Translations under genes and position numbers: made by a program | The notes under the pieces: model-generated | The model's input: the letters and a program-made list of their open reading frames with translations, nothing else | What the model was told of the DNA's origin: nothing | Database searches by the model: none | Origin: Rhizobiales bacterium UBA697 | Lineage (GTDB): Bacteria; Pseudomonadota; Alphaproteobacteria; Rhizobiales; Ancalomicrobiaceae | DNA: 13,210 bases | Assembly: GCA_002298965.1 (NCBI GenBank) | Contig: DBMN01000154.1 | Span: forward strand, 1-13,210 | Direction: 5' to 3' | Part shown: piece by piece, positions 13,113-13,210 of the stretch | Layout: every line of letters starts with the position of its first letter | Position numbering within the stretch: the stretch's first letter is position 1

Positions 13113-13210
13113 GTGCGCGATGCTTCGAGACGGGCGTCTCGACGCCCTCCTCAGCATGAGGTGTTTGTTCTCGTTTCGAAAATTGAAAGCGCCTCATCCT
13201 GAGGAGCGCC
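13113..13210. repeat. Palindromic intergenic repeat element(s)
   Basis: This non-coding stretch holds several perfect palindromes: GGGCGTC-TC-GACGCCC (13132-13147), CCTCA-GCA-TGAGG (13149-13161) and CCTCA-TCC-TGAGG (13192-13204). The last two form a head-to-head pair about 43 bp apart. Positions 13113-13130 are the exact reverse complement of window bases 1-18. Sequences of the form CCTCATCCTGAGGAGCGCC are, from memory, frequent dispersed repeats between genes in Hyphomicrobiales genomes. The element continues beyond the right edge. Confidence 0.65.

Noticed and set aside
1..13210. Mobile element, phage, CRISPR, defence or toxin-antitoxin system
   Set aside because: No transposase, integrase, spaced direct-repeat array or small paired toxin-antitoxin genes were seen. 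Every supported gene belongs to sugar uptake, catabolism or its regulation.

Overview
The window is a GC-rich sugar-uptake and catabolism locus. It most likely belongs to an alphaproteobacterium of the Hyphomicrobiales (Rhizobiales) type. The reasons are the high GC3 coding style, a sugar-binding protein that closely resembles Agrobacterium ChvE next to a divergent GbpR-like LysR regulator and GguA/GguB-like transporter genes, and palindromic CCTCA...TGAGG intergenic repeats at the right edge. Genus cannot be assigned from the sequence.

Layout, left to right. Positions 1-156 hold an edge repeat and a strong terminator. An L-arabinose operon runs on the minus strand in the order araB (3939-2308), araD (2296-1595), araA (1563-157), and ends at the terminator at 54-88. 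Divergent from it is araC (4124-5155, plus). The araB/araC interval carries two AraC half-site-like sequences and a TATAAT box, in nearly the geometry of Escherichia coli araI1-araI2-PBAD. araC converges on a gbpR-like LysR gene (6105-5065, minus) with a 91-bp tail-to-tail overlap. A 668-bp AT-rich intergenic region follows, with several dyads. Next, on the plus strand, come chvE (6774-7841), gguA (8000-9535), gguB (9532-10743), galK (10823-11998) and galT (11995-13035). GC-rich hairpins separate chvE from gguA and gguB from galK. The right edge carries dispersed palindromic repeat sequence, part of which is an inverted copy of the first 18 bases of the window.

How the genes fit together. ChvE-GguAB is predicted to import L-arabinose, D-galactose and related aldoses. 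Imported L-arabinose goes through isomerase (AraA), kinase (AraB) and 4-epimerase (AraD) to D-xylulose 5-phosphate, under AraC control. Imported D-galactose is phosphorylated by GalK and exchanged to UDP-galactose by GalT. galE and a mutarotase are not in the window. L-arabinose and D-galactose share ring stereochemistry, so one transporter with a catabolic module on each side is a coherent arrangement.

Every protein-coding gene falls in a known family. I see no phage, insertion sequence, CRISPR array, tRNA or rRNA. The less ordinary content is regulatory: an E. coli-like AraC operator pair placed over the araC start codon, paired dyads 42 bp apart upstream of chvE, an arabinose isomerase much more divergent than its operon partners, and hairpins that may set graded expression.
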